From NCBI RefSeq assembly GCF_001425055.1, contig NZ_LMDK01000012.1:1030205-1094204 (forward strand): a stretch of DNA of 64,000 nt, in the 5' to 3' direction. The position numbers and the translations under genes are program-made. This DNA is from Pelomonas sp. Root1237. GTDB taxonomy: Bacteria; Pseudomonadota; Gammaproteobacteria; Burkholderiales; Burkholderiaceae_C. Of the stretch, positions 1 to 7,554 are shown in pieces (the first letter of the stretch is position 1; each line of letters begins with the position of its first letter). Below the pieces are notes generated by a model that saw nothing but the letters and a program-made list of their open reading frames with translations, was not told the origin of the DNA and searched no databases.

Positions 1-832
1 CCTGGTACTGGGCCAGGTGGGCCTCGCGCAGCAGGCGCGGCGCAAAGCCGAAGCCGAGCACGTCGGCGTGCGACTGGCCGGCGGTGCGGCGGGCGAGGTG
101 GACGTCGATCCAGCGCACCGTGTCGCCGGTCAGTGCCACCAGGGCCAGGGCCAGGGTTTCGGCCGGCAGGCTGGGGCCGGCCTGCTGCACGAAGACCTCG
201 CGCGCAAGCTCGCCGCGCAGCGCGTCGACGCGGTCGCCAGGTGCGTCGGCCACGTAATGCAGCGTCAGCGCGCTGGCCTCGACGATGTCGCCCGGCTCCA
301 CGGTGCGCTCGGCATCCAGGCCGGTGGGGTAGCTGGAGACCGGGTTGGCGCTGAACTCCAGCGCGCGCAGGCCCAGCACGAAGATGCCGGTGCGGTTGCG
401 CAGCGGCGGGGTCAGCAGCTTCTTCTTGCCGCTGAGTTGCTGGGCCAGCGTCTGCAGCTGGAAGAGCTGGGCCAGGGACACCCGCACCGGCCCGGTCAGC
501 GCGACCAGCTCGCCGGCCGTCGTGTAGCCAAAGCCCGGGCTGACCTGCAGCTCGGTCGCCACGCTGCCCTGGGACACTTCCAGCCCCTCGACCACGCCCG
601 CGCCGAGCGCCCGCGCGAAGCCGGCCTGGCGGGCCAGGAAATAGGACTGCTCGCGGGTCAGGTCGCGCGCGGCGAGGAATTTGCCGTCGAACCAGCGCGG
701 CCGCACGCGGTGCGACTCCTCCACCATCAGATTGGCCTCGCGCAAGGTGCGTGCGGTGTCGACGCTGACGACGGTGCGCTGGGTGCCGCTGGCGGCGCCG
801 ATTGAGACCTGGGGGGCTTTCTGGATGGCCAT
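1..832 (-). CDS. eCIS-associated protein, partial (C-terminus off left edge)
   Basis: An open frame starts at the ATG at 832 and stays open to base 1, giving 277 codons; the stop lies outside the window. The start is 12 bases after the stop of the preceding operon gene. The N-terminal half contains the pattern RPRWFDGKFLAARDLTREQ followed by a Gly-rich stretch ending GAGVVEGLEV. The 304-residue protein just upstream has a matching layout (a 'DDFRDEQ' motif followed by a GAG..GL motif), so the two look like diverged paralogues. I do not recognise a catalytic motif. In eCIS loci, proteins at this position (after the Pvc12-like gene) are usually structural or accessory. Function is unknown; coding status is strongly supported by operon spacing and codon bias. 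Confidence 0.75.
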   Translation of the reverse strand, partial: MAIQKAPQVSIGAASGTQRTVVSVDTARTLREANLMVEESHRVRPRWFDGKFLAARDLTREQSYFLARQAGFARALGAGVVEGLEVSQGSVATELQVSPGFGYTTAGELVALTGPVRVSLAQLFQLQTLAQQLSGKKKLLTPPLRNRTGIFVLGLRALEFSANPVSSYPTGLDAERTVEPGDIVEASALTLHYVADAPGDRVDALRGELAREVFVQQAGPSLPAETLALALVALTGDTVRWIDVHLARRTAGQSHADVLGFGFAPRLLREAHLAQYQ

Positions 833-844
833 GGCGGTCTCCAA

Positions 845-1759
845 TCAAATACCGAAGACGGCCGCCAGCGCATCGGCGGGATAGGCGAAACGGCGGCTGG
901 TGTTGTCGATGTGGGCGGCGTCCAGCGCCGTGAAGACCGGCGTGGGGCGCGTGCCGGCGGGCACGGCGGCCGGCGCTTCGACGGTGGGGATCAGCAGTCG
1001 CGCGAGGAAAAGCGAGGTCGGGTCGGCCAGCGAGTCCGAGCCGTCGGCCGCCGCGCCGTGTTCGGGCAGGGGCGGCAAGGCCTCGCCGTCGGGACGGGCG
1101 AGGTCGTGGGCGTGCGGGTTGGTGGCGTCGTTCCAGCCGTCGAGCAAGGCCTCGCGCAGCGCGTCGGGCCGGTCGGCCGGGGCCAGCGCCCTCACGGCCT
1201 GGAAGCGCGAGCGGGGCAGGAAGTCGGTGGCCGGCGCGTCTTTCGCGTCGGGCCGCAGCACCAGCTCAAGTCGGAAAGCGTCGCGCACGCGGTTGGGCAC
1301 GAGGGCGTCGGTGGCGTCGAAGGCGCCTTGCGCGAAGCTGGGCGTGCGGCCGCGGGCCTGGGGTGTGAAGCGCAGGAAGAGGTCGGCCACGATGCCTTGG
1401 GCGCCATGAGCGGCACGCAGCGCGTCGGCCGATTGCGCCAGGAACCAGGGTTCCAGGCGCACGCACCAGGAGCGCGGTACTTCGATAAGGCGGCCCAGGC
1501 GGTCGATGGCCAGGCCGGCGCCGACCTTGAGCTCGTGCTCGGTGCCTGCTTCGTTGGCGACCGCCTCGGCCTTGAGTCCGATCAGCGTGCCGGCACCGGC
1601 CAGGTAGGCCAGGGCGCGCGCCAGGCGGGAGCGGTGGTAGGTCTGCTCGTCGCGGAAGTCGTCGCTGCCCAGCAGTACGCCGGTGTCGTAGAAGGGGCGG
1701 TCGGGCCGGTCCAGGCGATCGGCGGCTTCCAGGGCATCGACTTCATCGAGGGCGTTCAT
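845..1759 (-). CDS. eCIS-associated protein of unknown function
   Basis: A 304-residue acidic protein with no signal peptide or membrane segment. Residues about 20-75 carry the layout 'FYDTGVLLGSDDFRDEQ...AGAGTLIGLKAE', which resembles the next gene at the left edge. The remainder is Ala/Asp/Pro-rich and ends in a Phe/Ile tail. The start ATG overlaps the stop of the preceding small gene by four bases (ATGA), which implies translational coupling. It sits in the distal part of the contractile injection operon, after the baseplate and tail protein I genes. Its job is therefore probably accessory to the baseplate or particle surface, but that is inference from position only. Confidence 0.75.
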   Translation of the reverse strand: MNALDEVDALEAADRLDRPDRPFYDTGVLLGSDDFRDEQTYHRSRLARALAYLAGAGTLIGLKAEAVANEAGTEHELKVGAGLAIDRLGRLIEVPRSWCVRLEPWFLAQSADALRAAHGAQGIVADLFLRFTPQARGRTPSFAQGAFDATDALVPNRVRDAFRLELVLRPDAKDAPATDFLPRSRFQAVRALAPADRPDALREALLDGWNDATNPHAHDLARPDGEALPPLPEHGAAADGSDSLADPTSLFLARLLIPTVEAPAAVPAGTRPTPVFTALDAAHIDNTSRRFAYPADALAAVFGI

Positions 1760-1971
1760 GGGATCAGTCCTCTGTCAATCGGCGTCACCGGGCGCCGCGG
1801 CACGATCAGGCCGGTTTCCACGCTCACGTCCAGCGACACCGGCTCGCTCTCCACGCCCTGGTCGTTGATGACGACGAGGGTGAAGCGGTGCTTGCCGGCC
1901 GCGAGCTTGTTCTCGACCAGCAGCACCGGTTTCTCCTGCTCCAGTGGCTTGCCGACAGGCAGCACGGCCAT
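1756..1971 (-). CDS. Small Ig-like eCIS-associated protein
   Basis: A protein of about 71 residues. I chose the ATG at 1971, which follows a GGTGAG ribosome-binding sequence; an upstream GTG at 1983, overlapping the previous stop, would add four residues. The core 'LAAGKHRFTLVVINDQG' followed by alternating hydrophobic strands looks like a single Ig/fibronectin-type beta-sandwich strand pair. It resembles the core 'LARGRHKFQLEVIDDSG' of the neighbouring 103-residue protein, so the two genes look like a tandem duplication. No catalytic residues are seen. A structural or adaptor role on the injection particle is plausible but unproven. Confidence 0.65.
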   Translation of the reverse strand: MAVLPVGKPLEQEKPVLLVENKLAAGKHRFTLVVINDQGVESEPVSLDVSVETGLIVPRRPVTPIDRGLIP

Positions 1972-1979
1972 GGTGGGTC

Positions 1980-2291
1980 TCACCGCACGGGGCCGAGATA
2001 GGTGTAGCGGTAGCTCTTGATGACACCGCCGATGTCGAAGGACTTGGAGCCATTGAGCTCGAAGTTCTTGCCGAGGTCGGCGACCTGCGGGCCGGCGATC
2101 ACGGCGGTCGGGCGCTCGCGGTCGGCCACGATGACGTCGACCACGTCGGGCAGCGAGACATTGCCCGAGTCGTCGATGACCTCCAGCTGGAACTTGTGCC
2201 GGCCGCGGGCCAGCGGGCTGCGCGGGTCGACCTCGACGACGACGGTTGGCTGGTCGGTTTCGAAGGGGACGTTGATTTCGAGCTTGGCCAT
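1980..2291 (-). CDS. Small Ig/PKD-like eCIS-associated protein
   Basis: A 103-residue protein with no signal peptide, starting 30 bases after the tail protein I-like gene. The middle (residues about 27-55) reads as an Ig-like beta-sandwich ('GRHKFQLEVIDDSGNVS'). The C-terminal part ('FELNGSKSFDIGG') resembles the start of PKD domains, which carry a GS.S.D signature. The shorter protein encoded next is related to its first half. Such domains often mediate protein-protein contacts on phage-like particles. The role here is inferred; coding status is supported by tight operon spacing. Confidence 0.65.
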   Translation of the reverse strand: MAKLEINVPFETDQPTVVVEVDPRSPLARGRHKFQLEVIDDSGNVSLPDVVDVIVADRERPTAVIAGPQVADLGKNFELNGSKSFDIGGVIKSYRYTYLGPVR

Positions 2292-2321
2292 GGTGGCACT
2301 CCTTGGGAGGTTGAGGCTGGG

Positions 2322-4871
2322 TTATTCGGGGGCAGAAAGTCGCGTGAAGCGCCAGCGCGCGATCACGCCGTCGGGCGGGGGTTCGGAGCGGCGGCCGTCG
2401 AGCAGCAGATTGCCGCCCGGGCTGCCGATGGCAGCGGCGTCCAGATGGGCGCGTGGTGCTCCGTCAAAGGCGACCAGGCCGGCGCTGTCGTCCAGCCGCC
2501 AGTCCAGCGCACCGCCACCGGTGATGCGGTCGCCGCGGCCAACGCCGCTGCGACTGATGCGCGCCACCTCCAGCGGCACCGGCGCGCGCAGATAGCTGTC
2601 CACGCCGACGAGGGCAGCGATGCCGACCATGAAGGGCTCGCGAGCGGCCATCACCTTGACGAGGACATGGGCCGGCGCGATCTCTTCGGCGAGGTTGCGA
2701 ACCATCGCGATCAGGTCGGCGTCCAGCCCTTCGTGCACGAGGATGGTGGCGCGGTGGGCGGTGCGCTCGTAGACGCTGGCGACGGTCTCGCGCTCGGCTT
2801 CGGAGTCGATCTCCTCGCCGAACAGCGCCAGGAACTCGCGGCGGGCCTCGGCATCGTCGGCGTCACCCAGGGTTAGCGTGTCACCGACGAAGGAATTGCC
2901 GGAGACGACGAGGCCGGGCAGCAGCGGGTCGTCGCTGCGCTCCAGGTCGATGCCCAGCAGCGTGGCCAGGGTGCGGCGCAGGCGGAAGTCCTCCAGCACG
3001 ATGACGCGGCCGAGGCTCACGGCGCCATCCGTGGCGATGTCCAGGGCCAAGGCCAGGCCGCCGCGCGTGCCACGCAGCCGGCGCAGCAGCGGCGCATTGG
3101 CCAGCCAGGCGCGCTTGTGCGTCGTGGGCAGGCGAGAGGGGAAACGTTCGCCGGTCCAGCGGGCCAGCCAGTCCAGCGCATCGGGTGGTGTGCTGGCGGG
3201 CGCCGTCAAAACGCGGGCGTCGGCGATCTGGTCTTCCATCGGCGTCAGCACGCTTTCGAACAGGCCGATGAAGCGCTCCAGGAAGTCGTGGCGCGTGGCG
3301 TCGCCGCTGGCGGTGCGGTCGAAGACGGGATCGTCCCGGTAGAGCTCGGGCAGATAGCGACGCAGATAGGAGAAGCGGTCGCCCCAGACGCGCACGGCCG
3401 CCACATGCGGCGTGGCGCGGCCGTTGCCATAGAGCGTCACACGCAATTGCAGGCGGCGGCCGCGCAGCTCGCGCAGCTGCATGCCGGCGCGCTGCACCAG
3501 GGCGCCGAACAGGCCGACGCGGTTCGCCTGCGGCGCGCAGCCGAGCAGGCTGGCGTGATGGGGCAGCTCGCTCGGGCAGGCCAGCCAGGCGGCGCGGGGC
3601 GTGCCCGTGGGCAGATCGGCCTGCAGGGCGCTGGCGTCGCCGAACCAATGCGGCCACCAGGTGCCGCTGAACGTGTCTTCGTCGGAGGCGCCCAGCTCCA
3701 CAAGCACGCCGCAGCCGGGCGGGATGACAGCCTCGACATAGAGGCGGTGCCAGACCAGATCGAGGGATTGCGTGTCCACCGTGCGGCCCTGAGCGGTGCC
3801 GCTGGCTGCAAAGCCACGCCAAGACAGGGGCACCAGGGCACGGCTGAACGTCGCGTTTTCCGCGGCCTCGGGTGCATCCTGCGGGCGGACCAGCGGCAGA
3901 TGCGGCGGCCAGTCCTGTGAGGCGACAAAGCCGCCGGGTGCGGCGTCGGCGCTCGGGTAGCGGCGGCCGAGGGGTTTTTGCGGAGTCGTGGCGTCGGCCG
4001 CGTAGACCAGGGCTTCGGCCAGGTCGGACACGCGCAGGGCGATCTCGGTCTCGTCTAGCCAGGCGATGGCGTGGGCGTACTCCGCGCCTTCGAGGATGGC
4101 GCTCTTGCGTTCCAAGCCGTCGAACACGCTCAGATGCAGCTCGCCATCCGGTCCCCAGGCGATCACCGCCAGCCGCCCCTGCGGGCTGGCGGCCAGGGCC
4201 ACCGGGCGAAGCGCAGGATCGAGCAGGGCTTCGGGCAGCAGCTCGAGGCGCGCGTCGTCGGCGTTCTCGGGCTGCGGGCGGAAGGTGCCGGCGTCGCGCA
4301 CCACGTCGCCCCGCTCGGGGAAGGGCGTGCCTGCGAGCACAGCCAGGCGCCGGTTCGTGCGATCCAGCAGCCAGCGCCCGCCCTGGGCGTCACAGGCGAC
4401 GGCCTGGGGCGTGAACAGCGGCGGCAGCTCCAGGCGCACGGGCTCGTGGCGATCGCGCAGGTCGAAGAGTTCCACGCGATCAGCGAAGGCGAAGACGATG
4501 CGGTCGTCCGCATCGATGGCCATGGCCGTCGGCGCGCCGGGGGCTGAAGTGGCGTAGCGCGGCACCTCGCCGGGGAAGGCGCCAAAGCCCATCAGCGAGC
4601 CACCGGGACCCTCGGGCGTGGGCCGTGGGTCCCAGCGGGCGTAGCTGCCGAAGCGGTCACGCAGCAGCGGCAGCATGGCCAGCTGGGTTTCTGCGCTGGC
4701 CAGGCGCGAGACGCCGTCAAGCATCGGCGGCACGCCCAGCTCCGAGGCCAGCGACAACACCTCTTCCACGCCGCCGTGGGTCGCGTCGCGCGGCGCGATG
4801 GCGCAGCCGTCTTCCACGGCCCAGTCCGCCGGTCGCGACCAGAGCCAGAAGCGTTGCGAGTTGGCGTCCAT
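2322..4871 (-). CDS. eCIS tail protein I-like baseplate component (Pvc12/Afp12-like)
   Basis: An 849-residue protein. The start was set at the ATG at 4871, two bases after the baseplate J stop; the frame extends further upstream but only inside the previous gene. The first ~470 residues have repeated 'DAQGGRWLLDRTNRRLAV'-type strands, suggesting a beta-propeller (NHL-like). From about residue 500 the motif 'YLRRYLPELYRDD', then 'DWLARWTGERFPSRLP', matches the phage tail protein I-like family (TIGR02242 type) found in eCIS baseplates. The family links the baseplate wedge to fibres. The propeller may bind fibres or cargo. Family assignment for the C-terminal half is fairly firm; the propeller call is inference. 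Confidence 0.8.
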   Translation of the reverse strand: MDANSQRFWLWSRPADWAVEDGCAIAPRDATHGGVEEVLSLASELGVPPMLDGVSRLASAETQLAMLPLLRDRFGSYARWDPRPTPEGPGGSLMGFGAFPGEVPRYATSAPGAPTAMAIDADDRIVFAFADRVELFDLRDRHEPVRLELPPLFTPQAVACDAQGGRWLLDRTNRRLAVLAGTPFPERGDVVRDAGTFRPQPENADDARLELLPEALLDPALRPVALAASPQGRLAVIAWGPDGELHLSVFDGLERKSAILEGAEYAHAIAWLDETEIALRVSDLAEALVYAADATTPQKPLGRRYPSADAAPGGFVASQDWPPHLPLVRPQDAPEAAENATFSRALVPLSWRGFAASGTAQGRTVDTQSLDLVWHRLYVEAVIPPGCGVLVELGASDEDTFSGTWWPHWFGDASALQADLPTGTPRAAWLACPSELPHHASLLGCAPQANRVGLFGALVQRAGMQLRELRGRRLQLRVTLYGNGRATPHVAAVRVWGDRFSYLRRYLPELYRDDPVFDRTASGDATRHDFLERFIGLFESVLTPMEDQIADARVLTAPASTPPDALDWLARWTGERFPSRLPTTHKRAWLANAPLLRRLRGTRGGLALALDIATDGAVSLGRVIVLEDFRLRRTLATLLGIDLERSDDPLLPGLVVSGNSFVGDTLTLGDADDAEARREFLALFGEEIDSEAERETVASVYERTAHRATILVHEGLDADLIAMVRNLAEEIAPAHVLVKVMAAREPFMVGIAALVGVDSYLRAPVPLEVARISRSGVGRGDRITGGGALDWRLDDSAGLVAFDGAPRAHLDAAAIGSPGGNLLLDGRRSEPPPDGVIARWRFTRLSAPE

Positions 4872-4873
4872 GA

Positions 4874-7138
4874 TCAGCAGAGATCCACGATGACGGGCAC
4901 GGCGACGCGAGTGCCACCGCTGCCGGAGGCCGTGTCCGGTGCCAGGCTGGTAGCCGGTGCATTGCCCACTTCCACCAGCACCTGCATCAGCTCCGGCAGC
5001 TGCCAAGGCGCGAGGGCGACCTGCTGCAGGCCGTTGGCGTCACGGCCCGCGAGGGCCCAGGCGCCCGGCCCGCCGGTGAAGAGATTGACGCCGGCCACCG
5101 TCGCCACGCCTGGCACGCGGGCGGCTTCGACCTCCAGCTCACGGTCGGCCAGGGCGCGGCCCAGCGGCCAGCCATTGCCGTCGAAACCGCCAGGCGACAG
5201 CGGCCACAGCAGGCGCCGGATCACCAGGCGCACGGCCGCCAGCGTCTCCTCGCGCGGCGCGCCGTCGCGCAGGCCGATGGCGATGGAGACGGACAGCGGC
5301 AGGTATTCGCAGCCGATGACGTTCAGCTCGGTCGCCAGCGGCCGCCGCGGCTCCAGCCAGGCGTGGACAGCCTCGATCAGCGGCCGGTCGGCGCGCGGGT
5401 TGGGCGCGGTGCCGACCTCGCCGCTGGCCGTGCCCGGCAGCACCATCACGGCGACGACGCCGGGGATGCCGAAGGCCCGTGTGCGCGGCGCAAAGCGCGG
5501 CAGCACTTCCACGCGGCCAATGTCCATGCCGGGCGTCTCGCGGGCCAGGCTGGCGTAGTCGTCGGCCGTCACGGCGCGCTCGCGGTGGCGCAGCATGGCG
5601 GGGATGCGCTGCTGGGCGGCGTCGACGTCCTCGGCGTCCTCGCCGCCCTGGGTGGCGACCGGCTGCGAGAGTTTCAGCGTGTTGACCACGGCGCCGGGCA
5701 GGCCGCTGGCGTTGATGGTGGTGGCGACGATGTCCTTGAGCAGGCCTGGTGCGAGATTGCCCGCGCGGCCGCCGCCCGAACGGGCTGAGACGATGCGCAC
5801 CCGCGAGCCGGCCGGCGGCAGGCGGCCGCGCATGCCGTCGCCGAAGCGCACCTGGCCGGACTCGGCGTCCAGCTCGTAGGCGCGGGCGTCCCGGGCCAGC
5901 TCAGCGCGGTGCGACACCAGCGCCAGGTCGTCGACGTGCGTCCAGGCCGCGTATTGCATGCCGGGCTCGGCGATCTCGAGCTGCAGGCTGTCGGGCTGCA
6001 CATTGCGCATCGGCAGGTTGATGACTTCGCCAGGCTGGCCGGAGGTCTGCGCCACCACCAGGCCCTGGGTCGTCACCCCCTGCTCGATCTGCACGGCGTG
6101 CAGGCCGACCCAGCTCAGGCGCAGGCGCTGCACACCGGCGGCAGGCTTCATGCGCAGCCAGGCGACGAGGCGCTGGGCGCGGTCGGGGTCGTCCAGGCGC
6201 GGCGGCTCGTCGTCGACGCCGGAGACGGCATCGATGCCGCGGGCCGAGTCACCGACGCCGATCAGCTCGGGGCCGGGCATCAGCACGCGCACGACGCCGG
6301 CGCGGCGCAGGCCGTCGGTGCTGTCGTTGCCTGTAGGGTCGAGCGTCTGGTAGTCGGTGGCACGGGCACCGCCGACCGAGATCTCCCAGCTGACGCCGAT
6401 GCGCTCGCGCTCGCCGACGAGTTCCTGGTCGTCGGGCACGGTCAGCGCCGGCACCAGGCCGATGTTGAGCAGGCGCGCCGCACCCGCCGTGTTGCGCGCC
6501 AGCTGCTGGACGCAGCGCTGGCGCAGCGTGATGAGGGATTCGCCGCGCGCCGGCTTGGGCGCCAGCAGGGCGATCCACAGGCAGCCGTCGACGCTGTCGG
6601 CCACGATGTCCACGCCGGCGTCGACCGCGCCGTCGGCGAACAGCGGCTGGGTCTGGTAGGCGTCGAGCGTGCGGCCGCCGTAGAGGGCACCGAGCTGGGC
6701 CAGGGTGTCGGCCAGCTCGGGGTGGTCGTCGGCGGTCACGCGCTGCTTCAGATAGACCTCGCCGGTGACGGGCGCGACGCTGATCTCCTGCGCCGTCTCG
6801 AAGGGCACGGGCCGGCTGATGATGGCGCGCTCGCGCAGGTCCAGGGCCTCGCGGGCCTCGTCGGGCAGGCGCAGCGTGACCAGGCCGCGGGCCATGCGGG
6901 CGGGCTTGAGGCCCATGCCCAGCAGGTTCAGGAAGACGCGGCGCTGCAGCTCCGGCACCTGGTTGGCGCGGTAGAGCAGGGCGTCGCCGAGGAAGGCGAA
7001 GAGCTCGATCAGCGTGCGGCCGGGGTCGCCCACGCGCGGGTCGGTCCACTCCGGCGTGTGGGCGGGGATGCGGGCCAGCAGGTCGGCGACGAGGTCGTCG
7101 GCGCGGCGGTCGTCTAAGAGGGGAATGGGCAGCGGCAT
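4874..7138 (-). CDS. Baseplate assembly protein J-like (Pvc11/Afp11-like)
   Basis: A 754-residue wedge protein of the contractile baseplate. The N-terminus 'DDLVADLLARIPAHTPEW' followed by 'GRTLIELFAFLGDALLYRA' is the signature of the putative baseplate assembly family (TIGR02243 type), distantly related to phage Mu/P2 gpJ and T4 gp6. The region around residues 450-560 has strands and turns typical of the family core ('RFGDGMRGRLPPAGSRV', 'RERAVTADDYASLA'). It begins five bases after the gp25 gene, the usual gp25-J order in phage tails. It should form the dimeric wedge that rings the spike and opens on sheath contraction. Confidence 0.88.
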   Translation of the reverse strand: MPLPIPLLDDRRADDLVADLLARIPAHTPEWTDPRVGDPGRTLIELFAFLGDALLYRANQVPELQRRVFLNLLGMGLKPARMARGLVTLRLPDEAREALDLRERAIISRPVPFETAQEISVAPVTGEVYLKQRVTADDHPELADTLAQLGALYGGRTLDAYQTQPLFADGAVDAGVDIVADSVDGCLWIALLAPKPARGESLITLRQRCVQQLARNTAGAARLLNIGLVPALTVPDDQELVGERERIGVSWEISVGGARATDYQTLDPTGNDSTDGLRRAGVVRVLMPGPELIGVGDSARGIDAVSGVDDEPPRLDDPDRAQRLVAWLRMKPAAGVQRLRLSWVGLHAVQIEQGVTTQGLVVAQTSGQPGEVINLPMRNVQPDSLQLEIAEPGMQYAAWTHVDDLALVSHRAELARDARAYELDAESGQVRFGDGMRGRLPPAGSRVRIVSARSGGGRAGNLAPGLLKDIVATTINASGLPGAVVNTLKLSQPVATQGGEDAEDVDAAQQRIPAMLRHRERAVTADDYASLARETPGMDIGRVEVLPRFAPRTRAFGIPGVVAVMVLPGTASGEVGTAPNPRADRPLIEAVHAWLEPRRPLATELNVIGCEYLPLSVSIAIGLRDGAPREETLAAVRLVIRRLLWPLSPGGFDGNGWPLGRALADRELEVEAARVPGVATVAGVNLFTGGPGAWALAGRDANGLQQVALAPWQLPELMQVLVEVGNAPATSLAPDTASGSGGTRVAVPVIVDLC

Positions 7139-7143
7139 GGTCG

Positions 7144-7545
7144 TTACCCCAGGGTCAAGGCCAGCGCCATGCGCTGGGGCTCACCGGTGCGGCGCAGCCG
7201 GTAGTGCACGGCGATGTGGACGACGCGCGGGTCTTCGGGGTCCTCGTTCACGTCGATTCGCTCCACCTGGGCGCGCGGCTCCAGGCGGGCGATGGCACCG
7301 GTGATGCGCTCGTGCAGCCGGGCGCGCACGGTGAGGTTGTTGGGCTGGTTCAGGAAGTCCTGCACGCCGGCACCGAAGTCCGGGTGCATCAGCAGCTCGC
7401 CGGGCCGCGTGGCGAGCACGCAGCGCAGGCCGTCGGCCACGCTGCGCGCCAGGCCCGGCCAGGCCCAGCGGCCGTCGGCGTCGGGCCGGCCGAGCAGCGG
7501 GAAGCCGATCGGCGGAGAAAGTTCGGGGGCGAGCTTGCGGGCCAT
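7144..7545 (-). CDS. gp25-like baseplate protein (Pvc9/Afp9-like)
   Basis: A 133-residue protein of the T4 gp25/T6SS TssE family. The pattern 'LRCVLATRPGELLMHPDFGAG' and the following 'RARLHERITGAIARLEPR' match the gp25 fold, in which a conserved acidic/arginine region anchors the first sheath ring to the wedge. Length is normal for the family. It lies nine bases downstream of the 535-residue membrane-hairpin protein and five bases upstream of baseplate J. It nucleates sheath polymerisation on the baseplate. Confidence 0.9.
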   Translation of the reverse strand: MARKLAPELSPPIGFPLLGRPDADGRWAWPGLARSVADGLRCVLATRPGELLMHPDFGAGVQDFLNQPNNLTVRARLHERITGAIARLEPRAQVERIDVNEDPEDPRVVHIAVHYRLRRTGEPQRMALALTLG

Positions 7546-7554
7546 GGCTTGTCT

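Noticed and set aside
17-805. Plus-strand frame of 262 codons at the left edge
   Set aside because: It is antisense to an open minus-strand frame (1-832) that continues the eCIS operon with proper spacing and codon bias. The plus-strand product is a low-complexity shadow.
4872-5006. Upstream extension of the tail protein I-like gene
   Set aside because: It lies inside the baseplate J gene. The ATG at 4871 is two bases after that gene's stop.
5909-7117. 402-codon plus-strand frame
   Set aside because: Antisense shadow of the baseplate J gene, with His/Gln/Gly-rich content typical of reverse reading in GC-rich genes.
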